From JBMZCV01 sp049613665 (GTDB lineage Bacteria; Bacteroidota; Bacteroidia; Chitinophagales; UBA2359): 6,298 nucleotides of DNA. The position numbers and the translations under genes are program-made. Shown in pieces: positions 5,380 through 6,298 of this stretch. The notes beneath the pieces are model-generated. The model ran no database searches and was not told the origin of the DNA. It was given only the letters and a program-made list of their open reading frames with translations. Location of the stretch: the NCBI GenBank assembly GCA_049613665.1, contig JBMZCV010000232.1, positions 1 to 6,298 on the forward strand, read 5' to 3'. Position 1 is the stretch's first letter. Every line of letters starts with the position of its first letter.

Positions 5380-6066
5380 TTAAATTTGATTTCCTTCTAT
5401 CACTTTTCCATCTTTGCAAGTAATCATGCGAGCAGGAAATTTTTGTATCGAATAAAAATCATGTGTACCAATCAAAACAGAAGTTGTTGTTTGCTGACTA
5501 ATTTGATACAACAATTGTACAATATCTTCCGAAGTTTGCGGATCAAGATTTCCTGTTGGTTCGTCTGCCAAAATGAGTTGTGGATTATTGAGCAAAGCTC
5601 TCGCAATGACTACTCTTTGTTGCTCACCGCCCGACAATTCGTAAGGCATCACAAACCGTTTGTGGCTCAACTCAACACTCAACAAAACATTCAAAATTTG
5701 TTTCTGAATTTCCACTTCATCTCGCCAATCCGTAGCTTCGAGTGCAAAACGCAGATTATCTTCCACATTTCTATCCATCAAAAGTTGAAAATCTTGAAAA
5801 ATAATGCCTAATTTCCGCCTCAAATATGGTACTGTTTCCCAATTGAGTTGCTCCAAATCGAAGCCAACTACTTCGCCTTTGCCTTCTCGAAACTGCAAAT
5901 CTCCATACAAGGTTTTTAGCAACGAACTTTTGCCTGTTCCTGTTCGACCAACCAAATATACAAACTCACCTTCCGCAATGCTAATATTTACATCGCTTAA
6001 AATTAAGCTGTTTTTTTGATAAACATTAACCTTTTCTAAGTTTATAATTACTTTTTTTTCAGACAT
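5380..6066 (-). CDS. ftsE: FtsE-like cell-division ABC ATPase
   Basis: This 228-residue single-domain ABC ATPase has all motifs intact: Walker A GRTGTGKS (40-47), Q-loop Gln91 in FQDFQLL (90-96), signature LSGGEQQ (144-150), Walker B LILADE (164-169) with catalytic Glu169, D-loop GNLD (172-175) and switch His202 in GTHD. FQDFQLLMDRNVEDNLRFAL at 90-109 is the stretch I recognise as FtsE. FtsE pairs with the membrane protein FtsX at the division site, where ATP hydrolysis drives peptidoglycan hydrolase activation outside the membrane. No ftsX is adjacent: the downstream gene is the phosphatase and upstream is a fold-back repeat, so the partner must be elsewhere, which is common in Bacteroidota. 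The closely related LolD and MacB ATPases share much of this sequence, so the gene symbol is likely but not certain. The start at 6066 is 15 bases from the repeat, leaving room only for a minimal leader. Confidence 0.87.
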   Translation of the reverse strand: MSEKKVIINLEKVNVYQKNSLILSDVNISIAEGEFVYLVGRTGTGKSSLLKTLYGDLQFREGKGEVVGFDLEQLNWETVPYLRRKLGIIFQDFQLLMDRNVEDNLRFALEATDWRDEVEIQKQILNVLLSVELSHKRFVMPYELSGGEQQRVVIARALLNNPQLILADEPTGNLDPQTSEDIVQLLYQISQQTTTSVLIGTHDFYSIQKFPARMITCKDGKVIEGNQI

Positions 6067-6081
6067 TTATATATTTTTTTC

Positions 6082-6243
6082 GTAACTGTTTAGGTATGGG
6101 CTTTTGAGATAAAAAATGAAGCTATTTTCTTTTAGGCAAAGCTGTTTTTGAACTGAATAGCATCGCTCTTGAGTGAAAAAAAGCTGTCGCATAAATGGAA
6201 ATAGGTATTTTTTAGCCAAAATTGCCATAACGTAAATAATTAC
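6082..6243. repeat. 162-base fold-back element upstream of ftsE
   Basis: The two halves are imperfect inverted copies along nearly the full length. Reading inward, the left arm GTAACTGTTTAGGT matches the complement of the right end, GTAATTATTTACGT, at 11 of 14 positions. It continues with ATGG, TTTTG, TAAAAAAT, CTATTT, TTTTA and AGCT...TTTTT blocks in the same order on both arms, leaving a loop around 6155-6171 (AATAGCATCGCTC). The ends are the same as in the element at 3602-3674. It contains no open frame of note. The GTTTAGGT end faces ftsE. Flanking bases are TTTTTTTC on the left and TTTTTT on the right. It fits a non-autonomous palindromic repeat or MITE-like element. Confidence 0.75.
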
Positions 6244-6298
6244 TTTTTTGGTTCAAAGTGAAATCATTTGGTCAAAAATTTTAAATTTGCCCAAAAGC

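Noticed and set aside
5386..5811. A 141-codon open frame on the plus strand opposite ftsE
   Set aside because: It is fully antisense to a gene with every ABC motif intact, and its translation has no recognisable domain or balanced composition.

Overview
The window is AT-rich, compact and carries chromosomal housekeeping and accessory genes of a Bacteroidota bacterium. A Cytophagales-like free-living member is my best guess, but the sequence does not fix the order. The evidence is threefold: initiation regions are A/T-rich without clear Shine-Dalgarno sites, several upstream regions match the Bacteroidota -7 box TAnnTTTG, and the protein families are ones common in this phylum (short Crp/Fnr regulators, a periplasmic-binding-fold lipoprotein, DUF4345, and FtsE with the FQDFQLL motif).

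Left part, plus strand (1-1572): a small dimeric alpha/beta-barrel protein of the DUF3291 / spheroidene-monooxygenase-like type, a Crp/Fnr-family regulator 13 bases behind it, and then a four-helix DUF4345 membrane protein with its own likely promoter. A strong hairpin at 1588-1620 ends this block and probably also ends the convergent thioredoxin gene.

Middle, minus strand (1650-3570): trxA (WCGPC thioredoxin) and a lipoprotein whose soluble part looks like a type I periplasmic-binding domain. A 729-base stretch without a gene follows (3571-4299). It holds a 73-base hairpin element, a partial copy of the same element, a second pair of diverged repeats, a 16-base perfect palindrome and a terminator-like hairpin just ahead of the next gene.

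Right part: a single phage-tail-collar (microcystin-dependent-protein-like) gene on the plus strand, closed by a long hairpin at 4839-4876. It faces a minus-strand pair of ftsE and a low-molecular-weight phosphatase, spaced 21 bases apart and probably cotranscribed. The phosphatase carries a P-loop Thr and a DPFGG motif, features associated with the protein-arginine phosphatase YwlE rather than classical tyrosine phosphatases.

The most unusual signal is a family of fold-back repeats. A 162-base copy at 6082-6243 folds on itself almost end to end and lies 15 bases from the ftsE start. The 73-base copy at 3602-3674 lies 31 bases from the lipoprotein start. Both have ends of the type GTAAYTGTTTAGGT and point the same way relative to the gene they precede. 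I see no complete new defence system, CRISPR array, RNA gene or insertion sequence with a transposase.
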